A stretch of 64,000 nucleotides of DNA from Ianthella basta (taxonomy: Eukaryota > Porifera > Demospongiae > Verongiida > Ianthellidae): contig OZ025882.1 of NCBI GenBank assembly GCA_964019415.1, positions 2,637,427 through 2,701,426 of the forward strand. Reading direction: 5' to 3'. Shown here one piece after another: positions 1-12,500 of this stretch. Numbering within the stretch: position 1 is the first letter of the stretch; the number at the start of each line of letters is the position of its first letter. The notes under the pieces were generated by a model. That model saw only the letters and a list, made by a program, of their open reading frames with translations, searched no databases and was not told the DNA's origin. Both the position numbers and the translations under genes were made by a program.

Positions 1-47
1 CAGCATGGAAAGCTGTCCCATGCTCTCCTAACCACTGAGTATTGCAG

Positions 48-718
48 CCAGTGGCTTGTACTTTGGGGCTGATGTAAGCGTGTCTAGCACTTCATTGATC
101 TTTTGCCGGTGCTCCGATTTACCACTCTTAGAAAATTCTGAGCTGATTCAGTCTGAGTTCAAGATGCAACCATGCATGGTGGAAAGGATATATGGTAAGA
201 AGTGTGCTTTACACTTGAAGACAGGCATGTATCACACTATATAACGATGACATTGTTCATATAAGTAGCTATTCTTATACTGAGGGAATTTCAACACATA
301 ACAAATGCCTGCATTGACAATTGTAATCCACTGTGTAATGTAGGAGTGTTCGCATGTGCGACTTGTGATGACTGTTTTCTTTGTTTCAGCACTGATTACT
401 GACCTGTATATGGACAGAGCAACGTTCAGGGTACGTTTGATAGCTTGAACATTTGGATGGGCTTGAGTTGTATGCCTCTGTACTTAGTGTACTTGTGGTG
501 GTACGTGGTTTGCGTGTGAAGGCATGTCACAGCAATTGTTTGTGGTGGGGATGGCTATTCCTTGTGTTGTGTATGGTTGAATGAATCTACTATACATTTG
601 TTGTTCACCACCTCTACTCCTCTAGGGAGAGAATGTAAAGAGTAGGGTCCCTGAACTGCTCGAAACATTGGAGAACTGTGACTTAGACAGCATCCTGGCA
701 TTCTTTGATTCTTCGTAA
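48..718 (+). CDS. 3' end of an unrecognised multi-exon gene (last four exons)
   Basis: Four exons fit together in phase: 48-73, 143-194, 390-430 and 626-718, ending in a TAA stop at 716-718. The first is preceded by a branch-point-like ctaac and attgcag. The others have standard AG acceptors and GTAAGC, GTAAGA and GTACGT donors. The joined C-terminal segment is about 70 residues, mixed charged and leucine-rich, and looks like a helical domain (segments MVERIYALITDLYMDR and LLETLENCDLDSILAFF). An alternative acceptor for the second exon lies at 131/132 but does not keep the frame with the upstream exon. I do not recognise the family. The 5' part lies outside the window. Confidence 0.55.
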
Positions 719-2579
719 CCTCAACAGTGGGTAGCCACTGAGAACTACACTGCCAATAGGATGCAGTGGTTTATGCACACTATGTATGTATATGCAATAT
801 TTACAGTACTGTAGGTGGGGGTGTGTGAACACTGTATTGACTGTTGATATGTGCTGGTGCCTTTTTACTGATAATTTTTGATAATTCTAAGTGTCGAACG
901 TAATGGTGATATTCGATGGCACCTAATGTACGTACAGTGTGTGTATTGCATGCATACTTAGACACTCCACACACAAGAAGTATAGTAAGGCCACACTGCC
1001 ACTGCTGTGGAATTGATTGTAACTGTGATCGATGGTATCATCACATTTGCTGTTCACAGCAAGATGCATAGATGTACCCGTACTGCACATGGTGAGTGGT
1101 AGCATTACTGCTTTAACTATCACAGCAACAGCTACTTACAGAGGGCCTAACTGGATTCTGCCCAATGTGCCCAAGTCTCCGACAAAGTGGAGATGGTTAC
1201 TGTGTAGTTTCGTTTCCTGCGCTAATTGCTGAATGCACAGCAACTCAATCGTGCACGTGCCTGTGGTATCATTAGCACCACTTTCATGCACAACAATCAA
1301 AATGTATCCATTTTCAAAGCAGGATCGATTATAATATACGGGATCAAACCTGCACACACGTACCACTATATATAGCTAGTTCAATTATATAGTCATGATC
1401 AGATGTGTGACTATCTTGGCCTGCATGCATGATTGTTTCAACTGCATAGACATGCATGTGCTACTGATAATTATGTGAATTTGCACTGTCAATTGTTACA
1501 GCCATTTTTACCTGTACAGATCTATAGAGGAATCTGTCTAATTAGTAAGACAACCGGCTGCAGGTCTGGGTCCATTCTAACTTACATTTACAGAGAGGTG
1601 GCGCTGCTCTACAGAGGTAGTTTGCAATGCTTTAGTGCTATTTGGGGCCAGGGAAGCTGGCTGTTTTAGAGAGGCGGCTGCCTAACACAATGACCATTGA
1701 TAGACTGGTTCCACTGTACAGTAGAATAGGAATGGCTTACACTGTGGTACTGATCTACATCTGAATGCATGCCAGTGCCGAGAGAACAGACGTGAAAATA
1801 TAATTAAGTGTTAATCAGCAAGTTCTTTATGCACATGTACGTACAGTCTTCGACTTAATTCCTGCATATAGCGCCTTTGTGGAGCGCGACTCACACCATC
1901 ACTTATAGAAGCATGTACATAATGTATTATGTACATAGCTGCTACATTTTGTAGAATTACACAAGACATGTGGACTGATAACATATAGCTATAGTCTTGA
2001 TTATCTAAGGCAGTAACTGCCAGCTATATATACATAATATTATGTATTACACAAAATTAATGTGCTTTGCATACTTAAATTCTGCTTCAATGCATGTCCA
2101 TGGCCACTGTCCTGCATTCCTCTTAGCAAGGCTATTTGCATCTGATGTAGTAGATGTCCCAGTATACTGACACTGCAGCACTAGCTCCTTTAGTCTTGCA
2201 TCCAATCTCCATACTGAGCTTATATAGTCTACAGCTGTACACGGAGAGCAGGGGCTGGATGCAAGACTATAGCCCTAGCCTCTAGTCCTAGACATCAAAG
2301 TGCCCCCATCGACAGGTAACTCTGTATATACTGTTAGCCATGCATGCAGTTCTGCTCATTCCAAGCACAGTCTGCACACTTGTTTTACTACATTCAACAC
2401 ATTGGAGAGCAAATCCAATACAGTCTCGTTTGTGTATAATTATATGACCATTGAATAGAATAGAATATAATGTATACTGCATATACAACCAATAAAAGTT
2501 CTGCATGCAAATGCAAACTATGTATAAATACACCATGCATGTGCCCTATTCTGTGCATTGGTATATAAAAGTGAGCACA
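719..2579. other. intergenic, no gene seen
   Basis: This is AT-rich sequence with only short open frames lacking splice context or protein-like composition. It should contain the 3' untranslated regions of the flanking + and - strand genes. No clear AATAAA signal or repeat was recognised in it. Confidence 0.5.
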
Positions 2580-4731
2580 CTAGTTTCTCCCTCCCTCCTT
2601 CTTGGATGACAAGCTGATCCTCGAACCTTTGCCTCGCTTGCCATCCGTAGAGAAGTTGGCAGACCCTGACAAGTTCCCTGCACTCTCGGCCTTTCCCTTT
2701 GCTGCCTTCAGTGCCTTTAGTGATGTAAGCGAACCTGTTAACTTTGTATCTGCTGCCTTCCTTGCAGGAGTCAGGTTGGTGGCTGACGCACTGTAGGTTG
2801 GCAGAAGTCCCTCTGTTGTTGCAGAGTCTAGCTTCAGATTAGACTTTGACCCTTTGGGGGATTGCTTTTTTGAAAGACTTGACTTTGAACCCAAGGATAC
2901 AAGCTCCTGCTGTTTAACCTCAACTTCTGTACAACCAGGCTGTTTCTCTGTACTTGCAGGCTGCTCCTCTGTGCTTACGGGCTGCTCCTCTGTGCTAGTG
3001 GGCTGCTCCTCTGTGCTAGTGGGCTGCTCCTCTGTGCTTACAGGCTTCCCTTCTGTGCTTGCGGGCTGCTCCTCTGTGCTTGCGGGCTGCTCCTCTGTGC
3101 TAGTGGGCTGCTCCTCTGTGCTTACGGGCTTCCCTTCTGTGCTTGCGGGCTGCTCCTCTCTGCTTACGGGCTGCTCCTCTGTGCTTACGGGCTGCTCCTC
3201 TGTGCTTACGGGCTGCTCCTCTGTGCTTACGGGCTGCTCCTCTGTGCTTACGGGCTGCTCCTCTGTGCTTGCGGGCTGCTCCTCTGTGCTTACGGGCTGC
3301 TCCTCTGTGCTTACGGGCTGCTCCTCTGTGCTTACGGGCTGCTCCTCTGTGCTTACGGGCTGCTCCTCTGTGCTTGTGGGCTGCTCCTCTGTGCTTGTGG
3401 GCTGCTCCTCTGTGCTCGCGGGCTGCTCCTCTGTGCTCGCGGGCTGCTCCTCTGTGCTCGCGGGCTGCTCCTCTGTGCTCGCGGGCTGCTCCTCTGTGCT
3501 CACGGGCTGCTCCTCTGTGCTCGCGGGCTGCTCCTCTGTGCTCGCGGGCTGCTCCTCTGTACTTATCGGCTGCTCCTCTGTGCTTGCAGGCTGCTCCTCT
3601 GTGCTTGCAGGCTGCTCCTCTGTGCTTGCAGGCTGCTCCTCTGTGCTCGCAGGCTGCTCCTCTGTGCTTACGGGCTGCTCCTCTGTGCTTACGGGCTGCT
3701 CCTCTGTGCTTACGGGCTGCTCCTCTGTACTAGTGGGCTGCTCCTCTGTACTTATAGGCTGCTCCTCTGTGCTTGCAGGCTGCTCCTCTGTGCTTGCAGG
3801 CTGCTCCTCTGTGCTCGCAGGCTGCTCCTCTGTGCTTACGGGCTGCTCCTCTGTGCTTACGGGCTGCTCCTCTGTGCTTACGGGCTGCTCCCCTGTGCTT
3901 ACGGGCTGCTCCTCTGTGCTTGCAGGCTGCTCCCCTGTGCTTACGGGCTGCTCCTCTGTGCTTGCAGGCTGCTCCTCAGTGCTAGCAGATGGCAATCCAG
4001 TGTCAGCTGCATGTTCTTCTGTGCCAACAGGTGGTTGGTTTATGGTAGGAAGGGGTTCCTCGGCATCCACAGGCTGTTCCTCCTTATCTTCTGTGCCAGG
4101 AGTCAGTTCTTCGCTAGCCAGAGGGCTCGTGCTACTGTGTGTAGGCAGATCCTCCAGTGATGCTTTTGTGAGAGCAGATGGTTCTTCTGTGCTAGCAGGC
4201 TGCTCATTAGTGTTAGTGGGTGCCTCCATTACAACAGCAGGTTGTTCCTCCATGCTACCTATATTGGGTGGTTCTGTGATAGCAGGTGGATCCTCCACAT
4301 GAGTAGGTGGCCCCTCTGTGCTTGGAAGCGGATCCTCTGTCACAGGAGGATGCTCCTCTGTACCAAGAGGTTGTTCTTCATTACTGACAGGTTGCTCTTC
4401 TGCACTAGCAGGAGGCTCCTCCGTCCTAAGGGGCGAATCCTGTGTTCGGATAGGCTGTTGGTCTTTGGCAGCAGAAGGAACCTCTATGGTGGAAGACGGC
4501 CGGCTGTTGGCATGACTAACCTGCCCTTTGTTTCCATGAACGGCCTTTCCTTCGGCTCCAGGTCGCGAGTAAACGTCCTTCGGACGGGTTCTGCGCTCTG
4601 AGTATGCAACAAAGCACAACACATCATTTGCAGAAACCGCACTGTACAGGCCAGGCACATGTCCTATCGGCTTTGGCATACTCACCTGGTTGCACCGCCA
4701 CACCGGAGGTCGAAGACGGTCCACAACCCAT
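2580..4731 (-). CDS. putative N-myristoylated heptapeptide-repeat protein
   Basis: Two exons: 4731-4686 and 4597-2580, with an 88-base intron (GTGAGT...ctcag). Splicing puts an ATG (4731-4729) in frame with the repeat, giving a predicted protein of about 687 residues. It begins MGCGPSSTS: Gly2 for N-myristoylation and Cys3 for palmitoylation. After about 60 residues come degenerate, then nearly perfect heptads of the form PxSTEEQ (x = A, V, T or I), roughly 50 copies at 2935-3990. The tail is basic and Ser/Lys/Gly-rich. The repeat is strongly acidic and proline-spaced, so probably extended rather than globular. Lipid anchoring at the cytoplasmic face of a membrane is inference. An unspliced reading would start at a GTG and is less convincing. 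No homologue recognised. Confidence 0.62.
2935..3990. repeat. 21-bp coding minisatellite, about 50 units
   Basis: The unit on the + strand is ggctgctcctctgtgcttac plus one base. Units differ mainly at the variable codon (cttacg, cttgcg, ctcgcg, ctagtg, cttata), which sets the x residue of PxSTEEQ on the - strand. Blocks of identical neighbouring variants show local unit duplication. Because 21 is a multiple of three, all six frames stay open here, which produces long antisense frames that are not genes. Confidence 0.93.
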
Positions 4732-4954
4732 CCTTTCTCAGTCACTGGGCTACCTCAATCAAGTGCAGCTGCTTCGTTCGAGACTACCGCTACAACCATA
4801 GAAATAAGTTAGAAGAATTAATGTAGCCTGTGCCTCCTTTACAAACTATCAGACGGCCGCTATGAGTGCCTTCTCGGTGTAGCTACCGCAACTGCAAGCC
4901 GGCTCAGAGAGACGGGCGTGTTCACAATCCCCTTGGAAACTGGCTGTCTCGTGA

Positions 4955-4962
4955 TGACGTCA
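4955..4962. promoter_or_regulatory. CRE-like site TGACGTCA
   Basis: A perfect palindromic TGACGTCA (ATF/CREB consensus) lies about 225 bases upstream of the MGC-start gene's ATG. An A/T-rich accatataaatt follows at 4981-4992. The same octamer occurs in the terminal repeats of the elements near 12.1 and 33.4 kb, so this copy may be transposon-derived rather than a dedicated promoter element. Confidence 0.35.
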
Positions 4963-7265
4963 CCGCACGGCTGTTTCGCACCATATAAATTGTGGCATCT
5001 TAGTTTTGGTTTGGAAACCGGGAACACGCTGCGAGACTGAGCTCGAGGTTTAAACGGCAAAAGGAATAGGCTTTTACTCCACGGAAACTCTACCAATGCA
5101 GGATTAACGTCGGTACGCAGCTGAAATGACAGGTTTCCAGTGAGTCCTAGCCTTTAAAGCGTAGTTTTTACTACCATAATGGCGAAATTACAGCCGACCC
5201 TGGCATCCTTTAATCTTCTCCTAGCGCTCTTCTGCCAGTTTTCACGCTATCGTGCTATACCTTGTTTGAAAGCCCAAGGTGTCTATAACATGGCGGTGAA
5301 GTGCCTGTTCAACGGCGCATCGCAGATTTTAGGTTACAAGTGCTAATACATGGAACATCGTATTTCACGGCCGTCACAGACATTAGCTCACGCGAATGAT
5401 TATAATCGGTATCTAGCTAGTACTACCAATAAATATTGTAAGCTAGTGCTGGTGGCAGTGGTTCTCAATGACATACATTTAGCATAGAGGTAAACAAATG
5501 CCAGCTGCTCAGCTGGGCGTACATACACACATGCTCTTGTACCTATACCTATTATCTATAGGTATACTGATCATGAGGTACCTTGTAGGCAGATTTTTGT
5601 TATATGCATGTTTTTTGTTCAATGAGCTTCTTATTCTTGACAACTAAGCGTGTAAATATGTATCATGTCTTAATCTGTATACAACATTTTTAAAAATAAA
5701 GTACAGAAAGATAATGGAAACGAGTAATGTCAAGGGTTAGCCTTCTTGCATTATCTATTAGCTGATAATGACTTGGTGAGTGCCATTTCAATGCAGTTCA
5801 GTACTCCGATCCCAAGATGATATCCTGCCCAATGCATTAAGATGGCCTGCAGCACAAATGAATCTGTGCAGGGAGAGTGCAGGTACATAATAATAGTAAA
5901 ACAGCAACCACAGGTATCCGTGCATGAACAACAGACTGTGAAAATTATGGAGGTCAGCAGTAGTGGTCGGTGCTCCCACACAAGCAATTGAAATGGTTTT
6001 GGAATTACATGATGCAGTGCATACTACATATCTGAACTGCTCCTTAGGATATCTTTTTGTGACAATAAACTTAGTAGTGAGCATTCCTTGAAAAGTACCA
6101 CCGGTTGGGTGCATGGTGAATGTGTGTGCAATAACACTTATATACATAATGCACTTTCCTAAGTAGAACATAAAGAAGAATTCACTTGACCATTAGTGAT
6201 GTGAGGAGTGATCAGTGGGTGATTGGGCGTGGGAGGGGTGTCATCTTCCAATGCAGCACACAGTAGTTTAGTGCATGTAATGAAGGCAAGCCTTATGAGA
6301 TGCACTGTATAAGTACACACGTGTATACATGTAGTACTACACATAAGTGTACATGTCACATGAATGCTCTAATTTTATCTGTTGAGAGAGGAAAGCAAGA
6401 ACAAGAACCCAACAAATTGATCTCTCAAGAGAATGCAGGACTAACAAGTGTTTCTGAAAGCACAATTGCAGTAAGGTGTCATGCATGTGGTGTCACCTGG
6501 CTTTTACTAGACAAACAATACAATGCACTACGTATGCCCCATGCAGCAACCAAAGTGGAACTCTGACAAGACCATGGCCAAGCAATGAAACAAGAATTAC
6601 TTAGGAACTTGAACAGTTAACTAGCAATTATAAGTATGAAACTGACATGATGGAAGCCCAATCTTGTAGCCAGCTGTTATAGCCACGTACAAGGCACAAA
6701 CATTGAACAACGTGTAGCTAAACTGTCTTTACTTAACATATGCACACAGTATCATGGCACTGTTGAGAGTAACAGGCAGATTGCATCACACAGACAAATG
6801 GTGACTGCAGTAGTCATTGTGCACTCACTGTAGCTCTATAGTTATGCAACTAGCCGTTTTTGTACATATTGCAACATGATGCTCCATGTATTAGCACTCA
6901 TAACCTAAAATCTGCGATGCGCCGTAGAACAGGCACTTCATCGCCATGTTATAGACACCTTGGGGTTTCATACAAGGTATAGCACGATAGCGTGAAAACT
7001 GGCAGAAGAGCGCTAGGAGAAGATTAAATAATGCCAGGGTCGGCTGTAATTTCGCCATTGTGGTAGTAAAAACTACGCTTTAAAGGCTAGGACTCACTGG
7101 AAACCTGTCATTTCGGCTGCGTACCGACGTTAATCCTGCATTTTTTCAGTTTTCGTGGAGGAAAGGAAGCTGAAATTGTGTCTTCTTGGATGGATAGGAT
7201 CCCAGTTCCAATTCCCAATAGGCGGCTATAAATCTAAGTTGCCACTGCGAAACAGCCGTGACCGG
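4960..7265. mobile_element. non-autonomous element with long terminal inverted repeats
   Basis: The sequence at about 5094-5362 reappears as its reverse complement at about 6885-7147 with high identity (gcaggattaacgtcggtacg at the left; its complement at the right). Weaker inverted similarity continues outward to about 4960 and 7265 (gcgaaacagccgtg on the right, its complement on the left). The 1.5 kb between the arms holds no transposase-like frame. The arms contain aatggcg motifs seen in other MITEs of the window. The target-site duplication could not be fixed because the arm ends are eroded. Confidence 0.72.
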
Positions 7266-7712
7266 TACGTACCTACCGTATGTGCTCTAATTCTTATGAA
7301 CTCCTGCATGATTCGTGTTCTCGTGGATCAGCATTCACTGCATTTCTCAACCAGAAGTATACTAAGCTATACTAGTGGTGTGATGTGCATCATGCAGGGA
7401 ACGACTCTAAACAGACACTGCAATGGCACTGGTGCTATCATTGTACATTGTATTCCATGTGAAGTGTCACTGAGCACAGTATAGTGCCTGTATATGTACA
7501 CTGTGATAGGAAAGCGAATATCTTGAAAGTAGGCATGTGCAAGGGTGGCCATATGGGCATATATATACATATAGATGGAGTTGGCTGGTGGTTAAAATGG
7601 ACATGCATAACTCTGAACTGTATGTGACCAACTGACCAATTTATAAAGCAGGTGCATGCAAGCTGTGAGCTTGCTGCTGTAAATCAGATGCAACATGCAA
7701 ACACATGTACAA

Positions 7713-7894
7713 GCCAGTTGTGGATCTAGGATTTCGAAAGGGGGGTCCTAAAGTGGTTAGGTACACACAGTGCCCATGAAGTATTGCTGCCATGGGCCTA
7801 TTTTTGGTTAAAAAAACTGCCCAATAACCTACATAAAGACTACCAAAAGGGGGGTTCTTTGCACCCCTGGATCCCCCTCTAGATCTGCCACTGC
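7713..7894. mobile_element. short MITE, hAT-like ends
   Basis: The ends cagttgtggatctagg and ctctagatctgccactg are imperfect inverted repeats of the CAGnGGnGGATCTAGG type, widespread in animal hAT-derived MITEs. Internal blocks ggggggtcct and ggggggttctttgcacccc are also typical. No transposase is present, and an 8-bp target duplication was not convincing. The hAT label is a family-level inference. Confidence 0.45.
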
Positions 7895-8631
7895 AAGCAA
7901 TAAAACAAACCTCTCATCAAATGTTGCAGCTCCTTCATCTTCCTCCATATATGTGACAGCATGCATGTTTGGATAAACTGCTGCAATTAATACTTTGAAA
8001 TGCTTGAAATTTTCAAATTGGCGTTACACTTGAAATGGTCATTGACAAACAGGATTTTCCTTGGATAACCTCTTAATTGTCAGCAGCATATTGCTATTTG
8101 TGATCCCTCCCCTAAGGATGATGTTAAATATAATAAGTTGCATGGAATGTTAACTTGATTGGCATCTAAGAAACTTAAAATGTCCTTCTCTTATGCATGT
8201 ATGGTGGACCAATAACTTCTATTGAAACGACCCGACAACGAACTACAACGAAATTTTGTTTATCTTTCACACTCACACTCACTCAGTTTGATATATCCTG
8301 GCCATACATTTATATGCACTTCTATACATGCATGCAATTAAGTTACAGAGGATAGCAACCACAAGTGCAAGTATCTATAGAGTGTTTGTGCTTTAGGTAA
8401 TGGAAAGAAACACATAGGTGGCACCAGTGCAAATTGCTAAATGTCATGCGCAGGGGGACCGGGCACCAGCATCGATGTGTGCAATTGGAGTGGGATGCAG
8501 CAGCAAGCATGCAGCTTATACATGGGCATGCACACAGTTCACAGCACAGCATACATGCATTTGCACAAGGCTGTTATGTGAACCAGTACCAGCTGCCTCT
8601 GCATGCCCATACAATTGCAAGGTGAAGAAGG

Positions 8632-9066
8632 TATACACTAGTGATGAGGCTGCTGCTACTGCACACACACTAGTGATGAGGCTGCTGCTACTGCACACAC
8701 TAGTGATGAGGCTGCTGCTACTGCACACACACTAGTGATGAGGCTGCTGCAACTGCACACACTAGTGATGAGGCTGCTGCAACTGCACACACACTAGTGA
8801 TGAGGCTGCTGCAACTGCACACACTAGTGATGAGGCTGCTGCTACTGCACACACACACTAGTGATGAGGCTGCTGCTACTGCACACACTATTGATGAGGC
8901 TGCTGCTACTGCACGCACACACGTGATGAGGCTGCTGCTACTGCACGCACACACGTGATGAGGCTGCTGCTACTGCACACACACACGTGATGAGGCTGCT
9001 GCTACTGCACACACACACGTGATGAGGCTGCTGCTACTGCACATACACACGTGATGAGGCTGCTAC
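8632..9066. repeat. minisatellite, about 30-33 bp unit
   Basis: About 13 units of gtgatgaggctgctgctact followed by gcacacacacta, differing in the number of CA pairs and in tgctact versus tgcaact. Degenerate units continue to about 9150. Variable CA length breaks the frame between units, so no repeat protein is encoded. Confidence 0.9.
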
Positions 9067-9572
9067 TGCACACACACATGACAAAGCTGCTGCCACTGCA
9101 CACACAAGTGATGCATGAATCTGCTACTATACTGCAAACACATGCAAGTGATGAAGCTGCCAGGTACAGCTAGTGACTGTAGTATACCAGGTCAATAGTT
9201 TTCCGTGAAGCTATGATAATCCTGCTGCCTGACAATTCAGCAGTGAATGCATGGGTCAAACATGTAAACCACAGGAAGTCATTTCATTGGTCCTGCCAGG
9301 GCACTATTCGTGACTGAGCTACACATCGATCATCTTGTACGGGGAAATGCATTTTATTGTCATACTCCATGTTGGTGCTGGACCATGCATCTCATGGCAT
9401 GCAACAATAGTACTGCAGTTCAGACTCTTGAACAATTAATGAGCCATTTGTACAGCCATACTATGACATTGTGTTTACAGTACTACGTATATATACATAC
9501 AAGCTTATATTGTTAATCAGTATCACCTTGAACAGCATTGTCTTTAATGACGATCACACTGCCATGTACTAC

Positions 9573-12500
9573 CTCTTCTCTTGTCCATGTAAAGAGCTGC
9601 TTGCACCTCCATTTCTTGTTTGAGGCTTTGCACTTGTTTGGTGAGATACTCAACCTCAGCTGACATCTATGTTACATAGAAGAAGACAAGCTGGTAAGTA
9701 TGGACTCCATGTTGTGCAACCATGTTAAAGACATTTAGCTCAATTGCTGTTTCCCCTCAAAAACGCCAACAGTAAAGTCTGGGAGTCACGTGATCTTGTG
9801 CTTCATGTCACTTAATCTATACTACAATAGTACGTATGTGAATGTGAAGTGATCGAGTGAAATGTGAAGACCTATAGTGGTGTGCCAGTGTCATCTCATC
9901 GTGTGACATCACACAATTACGTACTGGGATGATGTCATGATCTCATGTAGCTCAGATCATGGACTGGTGCAGAACCTAACTTGAGTTGACAAACTGCTGT
10001 TATTACAGTACCTTCTTGCATGTCTGCAAATCACTGCACTTTACTCGTTGATGTATTTCCTGCCTCACCTACGAATCAACTTTGGTGACGTTAACGTTTG
10101 TTCCTCAGTTCTCTACATGTTTGGTATACTGACCTTGGTTACATGATGTCAATAAGTATATTTATTCTTTGTAAAATACTGATTTCTGTCGTTAATAAGT
10201 GTCAAGATCAGTGTAAACAGTATAAGATAGCTATACATGGCTTACTTTGAAAGAGCATATTCAGGTGTGAGAAAATGTATGACATGCACTTAAAGAGGGC
10301 TAGGAGTGCTTTACATGTTTTATGGCTCAACCTAGGTGTGTGGGATGAGTTGCTGATAAATCATGAGGTGAAGCAAAGTGCTTCATAATGTAATGAGACC
10401 TCACACCTTGAACCCCATACCCACTACTAGAAGTTCTGCAGGTGGTAATCAAGATACCTACTATATAAAATTCAACTTTCAGTAAACAAAAGGTCCAGTG
10501 TCAGATTAAGGACTATAGAAGCACAGGAAAAGTAGGGGAGTCTAGTAGCTCTGTCTGGATCTGCCTTGTAGTCATAATGCTTCCCAAAGTTGTGAATTTG
10601 TGAGCAACCCAATGGTATAGATCAGTTGCGTATAAGTGTTAAAGAATGCAGTACATCATAATTGCATATGACATCATCACTGGTGGCAGTTTAATACATT
10701 GAAAAGATAGGGAAAAAGATGTTGCACCGGCAGCCTCGAGCGCTTCGTGCCGAATGTTCCCAATTAGATGCCTCGGCTGAATGGTTCGCACGTATACGTA
10801 CCGCGCATGTGGGACATGTCTGATTTGTTTACACAAAGAAATATGACACCTGAAAGGTGTGAATTCCTGTGTTGCCATGGCTACACGAGCATTGTCACGT
10901 GTTATCCGTGTGATTTGACAGGAAGTTCTGGAAGAAGTCGCTTCAAAACATAGTTAGCCAAACTCAGAGCTTTGATGGAATCGTTCGTGCGGAATAGCCG
11001 AATGGCGGAAAGTAACACTACATTGTCAGCCATTTTTGGAAATGTCACAAGAATATCACATGTTATCACGTGCTAATAGGCCTTCGCCTTGTGCTTTCAG
11101 GAAAACGTCGTGTCGTAGTTGTTGAGACGGTTTCTTGCTGAAATCAAGGCTGAAACGGTTAGTCAAGTAAATTATCTAGGTTTTGCGAGAGGGATAATGC
11201 TTCGCATTTTTCCTATCTAGAGCTATGCAACTCGACATTTTCATGACCACCAAGCTGTGATAGTCTTCTTTCCGTAAGTTGTCAGCGGATCGCTTTAGCA
11301 ACTTATCCCTCTCGCAAAAGTTAGATAATATGAATGCGCATCCAACGATACCCTTCTTTACTTGCTGTGAATTTTCCTTGACTACGACATTGGCATTTAC
11401 TGCTCTTTCAGTGGGTTTGCAATTGCCGGTACAACTCGCTGTACCACAGTATTAGTAACGATGCTTAATCACAGTGTTACAGAGCGGTCCCTTGTCTTCC
11501 GTTCGGTGCTTGTCCCACTCAGATCCACCAAAGCTGGTAGGAGATATTGTCCAAAATACTTAGGCCAAAATCGTCCTCGCATTGTTTACATAGCCATGTC
11601 CCACATGCACGGACAGTCATTGATTGAGATTGATACGGCCTATGGTCGCCGACGAGAATGTGGCAAACGCGTCTTCTCGACATGTTTTTCGACACTCCTG
11701 GACACAGAATAGCTACTAGTTGAACTACCACCTACAAAGTATCAAGGTTAGCTACATGTAGCAATGGTAAAGCAAGGGTGCGGGTCATAGCCTTATTAGC
11801 CATTACCCGCCAGTTAGTCCCACTCCAGACGTCTCCACCTTGGTGCCTGTTGTGATGCTTTCGCCAAAAACGTGTCAAGAAGTCTCGTTCACCACATTCT
11901 GGTCGCTCATGTCGGTGAGTCCCTCTTCACGAGTCGCGATCTCGGCAACCGTATGCCTTAGCAACTTCAAACAACGACCGTCAGGTGCGTATTCGTGCGA
12001 ACCATTCAGCCGAGCCATCTAAATGGAAACATTCAGCATGAAGCGCTCAAGGCTGCCGATGCAACACCTTTTTCCCTATCTTTTCAATGAATTAAACTGC
12101 CACCAGTGATGACGTCATATGCAATTATTGCCTTAACCACAACATTCCTGAGTTACGCGCAACTGGTCTATTGCCCCTTCTGAATTACTATTAATTTTGT
12201 GTGACCCCTAGCTACAATATTGTAAAGTGTACATATCCAACTAGTGACATGGTACAATAGGAGTAAGAGCATAGAGGCAGTTACGGATGGTACTGTTGCC
12301 AGACTCACTCTTTGGAGTTTTGTTTTTGACTCTACAGCGAGCTGCCCAACGTACTGACTGTCCTTTTGGAGAAGTCCAATGTATTCAATCAATTGGCTTC
12401 TGTTTAGAGCCATCAGTTGCTGCTCTGTCTTCTCTGGCATTGTGTACTACAGATAGAAGACAAGTGTAAGCGTATACGCATGCATTACTATACTGTATAT

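Noticed and set aside
2854-4302. 482-codon + strand frame across the heptad repeat (SSVLxGC repeats), with similar frames at 3143-3733 and 3773-3985
   Set aside because: It is the antisense shadow of a 21-bp coding repeat, where any frame stays open. It has no splice context, and the - strand model has a proper start and junction.
8632-9066. Considered as a CRISPR-like or repeat-protein array
   Set aside because: Units are contiguous with no unique spacers, and the varying CA count breaks the frame. It is a simple minisatellite in eukaryotic DNA.
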